Assembly (NCBI GenBank): GCA_964036275.1
Contig: CAXIWQ010000486.1
Coordinates: 62,001-126,000 of the forward strand
Source: Litoditis marina
Taxonomy: Eukaryota > Nematoda > Chromadorea > Rhabditida > Rhabditidae
Direction of reading: 5' to 3'
Length of the DNA: 64,000 bases
In this document: positions 26,701 through 39,700 of the stretch, in pieces
Layout of the letters: the number at the start of each line of letters is the position of its first letter
How positions within the stretch are numbered: the first letter of the stretch is position 1
Translations under genes and position numbers: made by a program
Notes under the pieces: model-generated
What the model was told of the DNA's origin: nothing
What the model saw: only the letters and a program-made list of their open reading frames with translations
Database searches by the model: none

Positions 26701-29380
26701 ACCTAATACGACAATCTATTCTGTGGCGCACAGCCACAAAATACGAATTAACGCGGTTATCGACTTTTTGGCTTGCAGTTACAGAGAAAAGTTTATACGG
26801 CTATCAAGTCTGTTGCTCCCAGCTACAAAAACCTAATACGACTTCATATTCTGTGGCGCACAGCCACAAAAGACAAATTAACGCGGTTATTGACTCTTTG
26901 CCGTAAAGCTACAAAAAAAAGTTTATACGGCTATCAAGTATGTTGCTCCCAGCTACAAAGACCTAACACGACTATATATTCTGTGGCGCACAGCCACAAA
27001 AGACGACTTAACGCGGTTATTGACTCTTTGCCTTGCAGCTACAGAAAAAAGTTCATACGGCTATCAAGTCTGTTGCTCCCAGATACAAAAACCTAAGACG
27101 ACTGTATATTCTGTGGCGCACAGCCACAAAAGACGACTTAACGCGGTTATTGACTCTTTGCCTTGCAGCTACAGAAAAAAGTTCATACGGCTATCAAGTC
27201 TGTTGCTCCCAGCTACAAAAACCTAATACGACAATCTATTTTGTGACGCACATCCACCAAATACAAATTAACGCGGTTATTGACTCTTTGCCTTGCACCT
27301 ACAGAAGAAAAAAATCATACGGCTATCAAGTCTGTTGCTCCCAACTACAAAAACCTAATACGACTTTATATTCTGTGGCGCACAACCACAAAAGACAAAT
27401 TAACGCGGTTATTGACTCTTTGCCTTGCAGCTACAGAAAAAAGTTTATACGGCTATCAAGTCTGTTGCTCCCAGCTACAAAAACCTAATACGATTATCTA
27501 TTCTGTGGCGCACAACCACGAAATACGAATTAACGCGGTTATCGACTCTTCGGCTTGCAGTTACAGAAAAAAAAAAACTCATACGGCAATCAAGTCTGTT
27601 GCTCCCAACTACAAAAACCTAATACAACTATCTTTTCTGTGGCACACAGCCACAAAACACGAATTAACGCGGTTATTGACTCTTTGCCTTGCAGCTACAG
27701 AAAAAAAATTTATACGGCTATCAAGTATGTTGCTCCCAGCTAGAAAAACCTAATACGACTTTATGTTCTGTGGCGCACAGCCACAAAAGACAAATTAACG
27801 CGGTTATTGACTCTTTGCCTTGCAGCTACAAAAAAAAAGTTCATACGGCTATCAAGTATGTTGCTCCCAGCTCGAAAAACCCAATACAACTATCTTTTCT
27901 GTGGCACACAGCCACAAATTACGAATTAACGCGGTTATCGACTCTTCGCCTTGCAGCTACAGAAAAACGTTTATACGGCTATCAAGTCTGTTGCTCCTGG
28001 CTACAAAAACCTAATACGACAATCTATTCTGTGGCGCACAGCCACAAAAACAAATTATCGCGGTTATCGACTTGTTGGCTTGCAGCTACAGAGAAAAGTT
28101 CATACGGCTATCAAGTCTGTTGCTTCCAGCTACAAAAACCTAATACGACTATATATTCTGTGGCGCACAGCCACAAAAGACGAATTAACGCGGTTATTGA
28201 CTCTTTGCCTCGCAGTTACAGAGAACATTTCATACGGCTATCAAATCTGTTGCTCCCAGCTACAAAAACCTAATACGACAATCTATTCTGTGGCGCACAG
28301 CCACAAAGACGAATTAACGCGGTTATTGACATTTTGACTTGCAGCTACAAAAAAAAATCATACGGCTATCAAGTCTGTTGCTCCCAGCTACAAAAACCTA
28401 ATACGACTATATATTCTGTGGCGCACAGCCACAAAAGACGAATTAACGCGGTTATTGACTCTTTGCCTCGCAGTTACAGAGAATATTTCATACGGCTATC
28501 AAATCTGTTGCTCCCAGATACAAACACCTAATACGACAATCTATTCTGTGGCGCACAGCCACAAAATACGAATTAACGCGGTTATCGACTTTTTGGCTTG
28601 CAGTTACAGAGAAAAGTTCATACGGCTATCAAATCTGTTGCTCCCAGATACAAACACCTAATACGACAATCTATTCTGTGGCGCACAGCCACAAAATACG
28701 AATTAACGCGGTTATCGACTTTTTGGCTTGCAGTTACAGAGAAAAGTTTATACGGCTATCAAGTCTGTTGCTCCCAGCTACAAAAACCTAATACGACTTC
28801 ATATTCTGTGGCGCACAGCCACAAAAGACAAATTAACGCGGTTATTGACTCTTTGCCGTAAAGCTACAAAAAAAAGTTTATACGGCTATCAAGTATGTTG
28901 CTCCCAGCTACAAAAACCTAATACGACTTTATATTCTGTGGCGCACAGCCACAAAAGACGACTTAACGCGGTTATTGACTCTTTGCCTTGCAGCTACAGA
29001 AAAAAGTTCATACGGCTATCAAGTCTGTTGCTCCCAGATACAAAAACCTAAGACGACTGTATATTCTGTGGCGCACAGCCACAAAAGACGACTTAACGCG
29101 GTTATTGACTCTTTGCCTTGCAGCTACAGAAAAAAGTTCATACGGCTATCAAGTCTGTTGCTCCCAGCTACAAAAACCTAATACGACAATCTATTTTGTG
29201 GCGCACATCCACCAAATACAAATTAACGCGGTTATTGACTCTTTGCCTTGCACCTACAGAAGAAAAAAATCATACGGCTATCAAGTCTGTTGCTCCCAAC
29301 TACAAAAACCTAATACGACTTTATATTCTGTGGCGCACAACCACAAAAGACAAATTAACGCGGTTATTGACTCTTTGGCT
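22612..29380 (+). repeat. 15- to 16-monomer higher-order repeat, about 3.5 copies
   Basis: The unit with TTGCAGTTACAGAGAAAAG followed by CCCAGATACAAACACC recurs at 22,612, 24,692, 26,643 and 28,598, giving spacings of 2,080, 1,951 and 1,955 bp. Downstream units keep the same order in each copy: GTAAAGCTAC, CAAAAACCTAAGACGACTG, CACATCCACC, CACAACCAC. Copies differ by whole-monomer gains and by A-run lengths. One copy has TTTTGTGACGCAC near 27,243, a private change. Confidence 0.8.
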
Positions 29381-31982
29381 TGCAGTTACAGAGAAAAGTT
29401 TATACGGCTATCAAGTCTGTTGCTCCCAGCTACAAAAACCTAATACGACTCCATATTCTGTGGCGCACAGCCACAAAAGACAAATTAACGCGGTTATTGA
29501 CTCTTTGCCGTAAAGCTACCGAAAAAAGTTTATACGGCTATCAAGTATGTTGCTCCCAGCTACAAAGACCTAACACGACTATATATTTTGTGGCGCACAG
29601 CCACAAAAGACGACTTAACGCGGTTATTGACTCTTTGCATTGCAGCTACAGAAAAAAGTTCATACGGCTATCAAGTCTGTTGCTCCCAGATACAAAAACC
29701 TAAGACGACTATATATTCTGTGGCGCACAGCCACAAAAGACGAATTAACGCGTTATTGACTCTTTGCCTTGCAGCTACAGAGAACAGTTTATACGGCTAT
29801 CAAATCTGTTGCTCCCAGCTACAAAAACCTAATACGACAATCTATTTTGTGGCGCACATCCACCAAATACGAATTAACGCGGTTATTGACTCTTTGCCTT
29901 GCACCTACAAAAAAAAAATCATACGGCTATCAAGTCTGTTGCTCCCAACTACAAAAACCTAATACGACTTTATATTCTGTGGCGCACAACCACAAAAGAC
30001 AAATTAACGCGGTTATCGACTCTTCGGCTTGCAGTTACAGAAAAAAAAAACTCATACGGCAATCAAGTCTGTTGCTCCCAACTACAAAAACCTAATACGA
30101 CTTTATATTCTGTGGCGCACAGCCACCAAAGACAGATTAACGCAGTTATTGACTCTTTGCCTTGCAGCTACAGAAAAAAGTTTATACGGCTATCAAGTAT
30201 GTTGCTCTCAGCTAGAAAAACCCAATACAACTATCTATTCTGTGGCGCACAGCCATAAAATACGAAATAACGCGGTTATTGACTCTTTGGCTTGCAGTTA
30301 CAGAGAAAAGTTTATACGGCTATCAAGTCTGTTGCTCCCAGCTACAAAAACCTAATACGACTCCATATTCTTTGGCGCACAGCCACAAAAGACAAATTAA
30401 CGCGGTTATTGACTCTTTGCCGTAAAGCTACAGAAAAAAGTTTATACGGCTATCAAGTATGTTGCTCCCAGCTACAAAGACCTAACACGACTATATATTT
30501 TGTGGCGCACAGCCACAAAAGACGACTTAACGCGGTAATTGACTCTTTGCCTTGCAGCTACAGAAAAAAGTTCATACTGCTATCAAGTCTGTTGCTCCCA
30601 GATACAAAAACCTAAGACGACTATATATTCTGTGGCGCACAGCCACAAAAGACGAATTAACGCGTTATTGACTCCTTGCCTTGCAGCTACAGAGAACAGT
30701 TCATACGGCTATCAAATCTGTTGCTCCCAGCTACAAAAACCTAATACGATTATCTATTCTGTGGCGCACAGCCACGAAATACGAATCAACGCGGTTATCG
30801 ACTCTTCGGCTTGCAGCTACAGAAAAAAGTTCATACGGCTATCAAGTCTGTTGCTCCCAGATACAAAAACCTAAGACGACTGTATATTCTGTGGCGCACA
30901 GCCACAAAAGACGACTTAACGCGGTTATTGACTCTTTGTCTTGCAGCTACAGAAAAAAGTTCATACGGCTATCAAGTCTGTTGCTCCCAGCTACAAAAAC
31001 CTAATACGACAATCTATTTTGTGGCGCACATCCACCAAATACAAATTAACGCGGTTATTGACTCTTTGCCTTGCACCTACAGAAGAAAAAAATCATACGG
31101 CTATCAAGTCTGTTGCTCCCAACTACAAAAACCTAATACGACTTTATATTCTGTGGCGCACAACCACAAAAGACAAATTAACGCGGTTATTGACTCTTTG
31201 GCTTGCAGTTACAGAGAAAAGTTTATACGGCTATCAAGTCTGTTGCTCCCAGCTACAAAAACCTAATACGACTCCATATTCTGTGGCGCACAGCCACAAA
31301 AGACAAATTAACGCGGTTATTGACTCTTTGCCGTAAAGCTACCGAAAAAAGTTTATACGGCTATCAAGTATGTTGCTCCCAGCTACAAAGACCTAACACG
31401 ACTATATATTTTGTGGCGCACAGCCACAAAAGACGACTTAACGCGGTTATTGACTCTTTGCATTGCAGCTACAGAAAAAAGTTCATACGGCTATCAAGTC
31501 TGTTGCTCCCAGATACAAAAACCTAAGACGACTATATATTCTGTGGCGCACAGCCACAAAAGACGAATTAACGCGTTATTGACTCTTTGCCTTGCAGCTA
31601 CAGAGAACAGTTTATACGGCTATCAAATCTGTTGCTCCCAGCTACAAAAACCTAATACGACAATCTATTTTGTGGCGCACATCCACAAAATACGAATTAA
31701 CGCGGTTATTGACTCTTTGCCTTGCACCTACAAAAAAAAAAATCATACGGCTATCAAGTCTGTTGCTCCCAACTACAAAAACCTAATACGACTTTATATT
31801 CTGTGGCGCACAACCACAAAAGACAAATTAACGCGGTTATCGACTCTTCGGCTTGCAGTTACAGAAAAAAAAAACTCATACGGCAATCAAGTCTGTTGCT
31901 CCCAACTACAAAAACCTAATACGACTTTATATTCTGTGGCGCACAGCCACCAAAGACAGATTAACGCGGTTATTGACTCTTT
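28988..31982 (+). repeat. 14-monomer duplication (about 1,823 bp)
   Basis: About 28,988-30,158 matches about 30,811-31,982. Both include GTAAAGCTACCG, CTTTGCATTGCAGC and the 129-bp unit AACGCGTTATTGAC with one G lost. A related 13-monomer offset (1,694 bp) links about 30,292-30,720 with 31,986-32,414, both with the private CATACTGCTATC change near 30,575 and 32,269. Confidence 0.78.
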
Positions 31983-32575
31983 GGCTTGCAGTTACAGAGA
32001 AAAGTTTATACGGCTATCAAGTCTGTTGCTCCCAGCTACAAAAACCTAATACGACTCCATATTCTTTGGCGCACAGCCACAAAAGACAAATTAACGCGGT
32101 TATTGACTCTTTGCCGTAAAGCTACAGAAAAAAGTTTATACGGCTATCAAGTATGTTGCTCCCAGCTACAAAGACCTAACACGACTATATATTTTGTGGC
32201 GCACAGCCACAAAAGACGACTTAACGCGGTAATTGACTCTTTGCCTTGCAGCTACAGAAAAAAGTTCATACTGCTATCAAGTCTGTTGCTCCCAGATACA
32301 AAAACCTAAGACGACTATATATTCTGTGGCGCACAGCCACAAAAGACGAATTAACGCGTTATTGACTCTTTGCCTTGCAGCTACAGAGAACAGTTCATAC
32401 GGCTATCAAATCTGTTGCTCCCAGCTACAAAAGCCTGATACGACAATCTATTTTGTGGCGCACATCCACCAAATACGAATTAACGCGGTTATTGACTCTT
32501 TGTCTTGCACCTACAAAAAAAATCATACGGCTATCAAGTCTGTTGCTCCCAACTACAAAAACCTAATACGACTTT

Positions 32576-34631
32576 ATATTCTGTGGCGCACAACCACAAA
32601 AGACAAATTAACGCGGTTATTGACTCTTTTCCTTGCAGCTACAGAAAAAAGTTTATACGGCTATCAAGTCTGTTGCTCCCAGCTACAAAAACCTAATACG
32701 ATTATCTATTCTGTGGCGCACAGCCACGAAATACGAATCAACGCGGTTATCGACTCTTCGGCTTGCAGTTACAGAAAAAAACTCATACGGCAATCAAGTC
32801 TGTTGCTCCCAACTACAAAAACCTAATACGACTTTATATTCTGTGGCGCACAGCCACAAAAGACAGATTAACGCGGTTATTGACTCTTTGCCTTGCAGCT
32901 ACAGAAAAAAGTTTATACGGCTATCAAGTATGTTGCTCCCAGCTAGAAAAACCCAATACAACTATCTTTTCTGTGGCACACAGCCACAAAATACGAACTA
33001 ACGCGGTTATTGACTATTTGCCTTGCAGCTACAAAAAAAAGTTTATACGGCTATCAAGTATGTTGCTCCCAGCTACAAAAACCTAATACGACTTACTATT
33101 TTGTGGCGCACAGCCACAAAAGACAAATTAACGCGGTTATTGACTCTTTACCGTGCAGCTACAGACAACAGTTTATACGGCTATCGAGTATGTTGCTCCC
33201 AGCTACAAAAACCTGATACGACAATCTATTCTGTGGCGCACAGCCACAAAATACGAATTAACGCGGTTGTCGACTCTTTGCCTTGCAACTACAGAGAACA
33301 GTTCATACGGCTATCGAGTATGTTGCTCCCAGATACAAAAACCTAATACGACTATCTATTATGTGGCGCACAGCCACAAAATACGAATTAACGCGGTTAT
33401 CGACTCTTTGGCTTGCAGTTACAGAGAAAAGTTCATACGGCTATCAAATCTGTTGCTCCCAGCTACAAAAACCTAATACGACAATCTATTCTGTGGCGCA
33501 CAGCCATAACATACGAAATAACGCGGTTATTGACTCTTTGGCTTGCAGTTACAGAGAAAAGTTTATACGGCTATCAAGTCTGTTGCTCCCAACTACAAAA
33601 ACCTAATACGACTTCATATTCTGTGGCGCACAACCACAAAAGACAAATTAACGCGGTTATTGACTCTTTTCCTTGCAGCTACAGAAAAAAGTTTATACGG
33701 CTATCAAGTTTGTTGCTCCCAGCTACAAAAACCTAATACGATTATCTATTCTGTGGCGCACAGCCACGAAATACGAATCAACGCGGTTATCGACTCTTCG
33801 GCTTGCAGTTACAGAAAAAAACTCATACGGCAATCAAGTCTGTTGCTCCCAACTACAAAAACCTAATACGACTTTATATTCTGTGGCGCACAGCCACAAA
33901 AGACAGATTAACGCGGTTATTGACTCTTTGCCTTGCAGCTACAGAAAAAAGTTTATACGGCTATCAAGTATGTTGCTCCCAGCTAGAAAAACCCAATACA
34001 ACTATCTTTTCTGTGGCACACAGCCACAAAATACGAACTAACGCGGTTATTGACTATTTGCCTTGCAGCTACAAAAAAAAGTTTATACGGCTATCAAGTC
34101 TGTTGCTCCCAGCTACAAAAACCTAATACGACTTACTATTTTGTGGCGCACAGCCACAAAAGACAAATTAACGCGGTTATTGACTCTTTACCGTGCAGCT
34201 ACAGAAAAAAGTTTATACGGCTATCGAGTATGTTGCTCCCAGCTACAAAAACCTGATACGACAATCTATTCTGTGGCGCACAGCCACAAAATACGAATTA
34301 ACGCGGTTGTCGACTCTTTGCCTTGCAACTACAGAGAACAGTTCATACGGCTATCAAGTCTGTTGCTCCCAGATACAAAAACCTAATACGACTATCTATT
34401 ATGTGGCGCACAGCCACAAAATACGAATTAACGCGGTTATCGACTCTTTGGCTTGCAGTTACAGAGAAAAGTTCATACGGCTATCAAATCTGTTGCTCCC
34501 AGCTACAAAAACCTAATACGACAATCTATTCTGTGGCGCACAGCCATAACATACGAAATAACGCGGTTATTGACTCTTTGGCTTGCAGTTACAGAGAAAA
34601 GTTTATACGGCTATCAAGTCTGTTGCTCCCA
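32576..34631 (+). repeat. 8-monomer tandem duplication (1,040 bp) in domain 3
   Basis: About 32,576-33,591 matches 33,616-34,631. Markers are GACTCTTTTCC, GGTTGTCGACTC, GACTTACTATTTTGTGG and CAGCCATAACATACG. Point differences exist, for example ACAGACAACAG against ACAGAAAAAAG at the units starting 33,153 and 34,193. It has the same size as the 1,040-bp repeat in domain 2 but a different monomer composition, so the two arose independently. Confidence 0.8.
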
Positions 34632-35637
34632 GCTACAAAAACCTAATACGACTCCATATTCTGTGGCGCACAGCCACAAAAGACAAATTAACGCGGTTAT
34701 TGACTCTTTGCCGTAAAGCTACAAAATAAAAGTTTATACGGCTATCAAGTATGTTGCTCCCAGCTACAAAGACCTAACACGACTATATATTTAGTGGCGC
34801 ACAGCCACAAAAGACGACTTAACGCGGTTATTGACTCTTTGTCTTGCAGCTACAAAAAAAAGTTTATACGGCTATCAAATCTGTTGCTCCCAGCTACAAA
34901 AACCTAATACGACTTACTATTTTGTGGCGCACAGCCACAAAAGACAAATTAACGCGGTTATTGAATCTTTACCGTGCAGCTACAGAAAACAGTTTATACG
35001 GCTATCGAGTATGTTGCTCCCAGCTACAAAAACCTGATACGACAATCTATTCTGTGGCGCACAGCCACAAAATACGAATTAACGCGGTTGTCGACTCTTT
35101 GCCTTGCAACTACAGAGAACAGTTCATACGGCTATCAAGTCTGTTGCTCCCAGATACAAAAACCTAATACGACTATCTATTATGTGGCGCACAGCCACAA
35201 AATACGAATTAACGCGGTTATCGACTCTTTGGCTTGCAGTTACAGAGAAAAGTTCATACGGCTATCAAATCTGTTGCTCCCAGCTACAAAAACCTAATAC
35301 GACAATCTATTCTGTGGCGCACAGCCATAACATACGAAATAACGCGGTTATTGACTCTTTGGCTTGCAGTTACAGAGAAAAGTTTATACGGCTATCAAGT
35401 CTGTTGCTCCCAGCTACAAAAACCTAATACGACTCCATATTCTGTGGCGCACAGCCACAAAAGACAAATTAACGCGGTTATTGACTCTTTGCCGTAAAGC
35501 TACAAAATAAAAGTTTATATGGCTATCAAGTATGTTGCTCCCAGCTACAAAGACCTAACACGACTATATATTTAGTGGCGCACAGCCACAAAAGACGACT
35601 TAACGCGGTTATTGACTCTTTGTCTTGCAGCTACAGA
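34050..35637 (+). repeat. 6-monomer tandem duplication (about 781 bp)
   Basis: Units at 34,193, 34,323 and 34,453 recur at 34,974, 35,104 and 35,234. The block includes GTAAAGCTACAAAATAAAAG, which breaks the usual A-run, and TATATTTAGTGGCGC near 34,795 and 35,575. It partly overlaps the preceding 8-monomer duplication. Confidence 0.78.
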
Positions 35638-36771
35638 AAAAAGTTCATACGGCTATCAAGTCTGTTGCTCCCAGATACAAAAACCTAAGACGACTATGTA
35701 TTCTGTGGCGCACAGCCACAAAAGACGAATTAACGCGTTATTGACTCTTTGCCTTGCAGCTACAGAGAACAGTTCATACGGCTATCAAGTCTGTTGCTCC
35801 CAACTACAAAAACCTAATACGACTTTATATTCTGTGGCGCACAACCACAAAAGACAAATTAACGCGGTTATTGACTCTTTGCCTTGCAGCTACAGAAAAA
35901 AGTTTATACGGCTATCAAGTCTGTTGCTCCCAGCTACAAAAACCTAAGACGACTATATATTCTGTGGCGCACAGCCACAAAAAACGAATTAACGCGTTAT
36001 TGACTCTTTGCCTTGCAGCTACAGAGAACAGTTCATACGGCTATCAAATATGTTGCTCCCAGCTACAAAAACCTAATACAACAATCTATTTTGTGGCGCA
36101 CATCCACCAAATACGAATTAACGCGGTTATTGACTTTTTGCCTTGCACCTACAAAAAAAATCATACGGCTATCAAGTCTGTTGCTCCCAACTACAAAAAC
36201 CTAATACGACTTTATATTCTGTGGCGCACAACCACAAAAGACAAATTAACGCGGTTATTGACTCTTTGCCTTGCAGCTACAGAAAAAAGTTTATACGGCT
36301 ATCAAGTCTGTTGCTCCCAGCTACAAAAACCTAATACGATTATCTATTCTGTGGCGCACAGCCACGAAATACGAATTAACGCGGTTATCGACTCTTCGGC
36401 TTGCAGTTACAGAAAAAAAACTCATACGGCAATCAAGTCTGTTGCTCCCAACTACAAAAACCTAATACGACTTTATATTCTGTGGCGCACAGCCACAAAA
36501 GACAGATTAACGCGGTTATTGACTCTTTGCCTTGCAGCTACAGAAAAAAGTTTATACGGCTATCAAGTATGTTGCTCCCAGCTAGAAAAACCCAATACAA
36601 CTATCTTTTCTGTGGCACACAGCCACAAAAGACAAATTAACGCGGTTATTAACTCTTTGCCTTGCAGCTACAGAGAAAAGTTTATACGGCTATCAAGTCT
36701 GTTGCTCCCAGCTACAAAAACCTAATACGACTTGCTATTCTGTGGCGCACAGCCACAAAAGACAAATAACG

Positions 36772-39700
36772 CGGTTATTGACTCTTTGCCGTGCAGCTAC
36801 AGGAAAAAGGTTATACGGCTATCAAATATGTTGCTCCCAGCTACAAAAACCCAATACGACTATCTATTCTGTGGTGCACAGCCACAAAATACGAATTAAC
36901 GCGGTTATCGACTCTTTGCCTTGCAGCTACAGAGAACAGTTCATACGGCTATCAAATCTGTTGCTCCCAGCTACAAAAACCTGATACGACAATCTATTCT
37001 GTGGCGCACAGCCACAAAATACAAATTATCGCGGTTATCGACTTGTTGGCTTGCAGCTACAGAGAAAAGTTCATACGGCTATCAAGTCTGTTGCTCCCAG
37101 CTACAAAAACCTGATACGACAATCTATTCTGTGGCGCACAGCCACAAAAGACAAATTAACGCGGTTATTACCTCTTTGCCTTGCAGCTACAGAAAAAAAT
37201 TCATACGGCTATCAAGTCTGTTGCTCCCAGCTACGAAAACCTAATACGACTCTATATTCTGTGGCGCACAGCCACAAAAGACAAATTAACGCGGTTATTG
37301 ACTCTTTGCCGTGCAGCTACAGGAAAAAGGTTATACGGCTATCAAGTATGTTGCTCCCAGCTGAAAAAACCTAATACGACTATCTATTCTGTGGCGCACA
37401 GCCACAAAATACGAATTAACGCGGTTATCGACTCTTTGCCTTGCAGCTACAGAGAACAGTTCATACGGCTATCAAGTCTGTTGCTCCCAGCTACAAAAAC
37501 CTAATACGACTATATATTCTGTGGCGCACAGCCACAAAAGACGAATTAACGCGGTTATTGACTCTTTGCCTCGCAGTTACAGAGAATATTTCATACGGCT
37601 ATCAAATCTGTTGCTCCCAGCTACAAAAACCTAATACGACAATCTATTCTGTGGCGCACAGCCACAAAAGACAAATTAACGCGGTTATTGACTCTTTGCC
37701 GTGCAGCTACAGGAAAAAAGGTTATACGGCTACCAAGTATGTTGCTCCCAGCTACAAAAACCTAATACGACTATCTATTCTGTGGCGCACAGCCACAAAA
37801 TACGAATTGACGCGGTTATCGACTCTTTGCCTTGCAGCTACAGAGAACAGTTCATACGGCTATCAAATCTGTTGCTCCCAGCTACAAAAACCTAATACGA
37901 CAATCTATTCTGTGGCGCACAGCCACAAAATACAAATTATCGCGGTTATCGACTTGTTGGCTTGCAGCTACAGAGAAAAGTTCATACGGCTATCAAGTCT
38001 GTTGCTCCCAGCTACAAAAACCTAATACGACTATATATTCTGTGGCGCACAGCCACAAAAGACGAATTAACGCGGTTATTGACTCTTTGCCTCGCAGTTA
38101 CAGAGAACAGTCCATACGGCTATCAAATATGTTGCTCCCAACTACAAAAACCTAATACGACAATCTATTCTGTGGCGCACAGCCACAAAGACGAATTAAC
38201 GCGGTTATTGACATTTTGACTTGCAGCTACAAAAAAAATCATACGGCTATCAAGTCTGTTGCTTCCAAATACAAAAACATAATACAACTTTATATTCTGT
38301 GGCGCACAGCCACAAAATACGAATTATCGCGGTTATCGACTTGTTGGCTTGCAGCTACAGAGAAAAGTTCATACGGCTATCAAATCTGTTGCTCCCAGCT
38401 ACAAAAACCTGATACGACAATCTATTCTGTGGCGCACAGCCACAAAAGACAAATTAACGCGGTTATTACCTCTTTGCCTTGCAGCTACAGAAAAAAATTC
38501 ATACGGCTATCAAGTCTGTTGCTCCCAGCTACGAAAACCTAATACGACTCTATATTCTGTGGCGCACAGCCACAAAAGACAAATTAACGCGGTTATTGAC
38601 TCTTTGCCGTGCAGCTACAGGAAAAAGGTTATACGGCTATCAAGTATGTTGCTCCCAGCTGAAAAAACCTAATACGACTATCTATTCTGTGGCGCACAGC
38701 CACAAAATACGAATTAACGCGGTTATCGACTCTTTGCCTTGCAGCTACAGAGAACAATTCATACGGCTATCAAGTCTGTTGCTCCCAGTTACAAAAACCT
38801 AATACGACTATATATTCTGTGGCGCACAGCCACAAAAGACGAATTAACGCGGTTATTGACTCTTTGCCTCGCAGTTACAGAGAATATTTCATACGGCTAT
38901 CAAATCTGTTGCTCCCAGCTACAAAAACCTAATACGACAATCTATTCTGTGGCGCACAGCCACAAAAGACAAATTAACGCGGTTATTGACTCTTTGCCGT
39001 GCAGCTACAGGAAAAAGGTTATACGGCTACCAAGTATGTTGCTCCCAGCTACAAAAACCTAATACGACTATCTATTCTGTGGCGCACAGCCACAAAAGAC
39101 AAATTAACGCGGTTATTGACTCTTTGCCGTGCAGCTACAGGAAAAAGGTTATACGGCTATCAAATATGTTGCTCCCAGCTACAAAAACCCAATACGACTA
39201 TCTATTCTGTGGTGCACAGCCACAAAATACGAATTAACGCGGTTATCGACTCTTTGCCTTGCAGCTACAGAGAACAGTTCATACGGCTATCAAATCTGTT
39301 GCTCCCAGCTACAAAAACCTGATACGACAATCTATTCTGTGGCGCACAGCCACAAAATACAAATTATCGCGGTTATCGACTTGTTGGCTTGCAGCTACAG
39401 AGAAAAGTTCATACGGCTATCAAGTCTGTTGCTCCCAGCTACAAAAACCTGATACGACAATCTATTCTGTGGCGCACAGCCACAAAAGACAAATTAACGC
39501 GGTTATTACCTCTTTGCCTTGCAGCTACAGAAAAAAATTCATACGGCTATCAAGTCTGTTGCTCCCAGCTACGAAAACCTAATACGACTCTATATTCTGT
39601 GGCGCACAGCCACAAAAGACAAATTAACGCGGTTATTGACTCTTTGCCGTGCAGCTACAGGAAAAAGGTTATACGGCTATCAAGTATGTTGCTCCCAGCT

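Larger units (their letters stand above)
12753..36771 (+). repeat. Domain 3: diverged subfamilies and dense duplications
   Basis: This domain has its own marker variants. GTAAAGCTAC starts run from 12,753 to about 35,500, CCCAGATACAAACACC from about 13,838 to 28,680, and CACATCCACC and CACAACCAC (both damaging the dyad) from about 15,690 to 36,230. Single-base indels are frequent: TTGCTCCAGC with one C lost near 15,518, 15,912, 20,063 and 20,583, GTCCTGTTGC near 16,161, and CACAGCACAAAA with one C lost near 17,900. A-runs reach 11-12 bases near 27,567. Duplications of 6 to 28 monomers are nested within it. No gene or transposon is seen. Confidence 0.85.

Noticed and set aside
15690..36230. 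Transposon insertion as the cause of the divergent domain 3
   Set aside because: Monomer periodicity is continuous through the domain; changes are point variants, 1-bp indels and block duplications, with no inserted foreign sequence or target-site duplication.
35754..36725. Longest open frame, 323 codons
   Set aside because: It is satellite sequence kept open by chance: A-run changes and other indels shift the frame past the usual stops. It has no domain and no promoter-like context.
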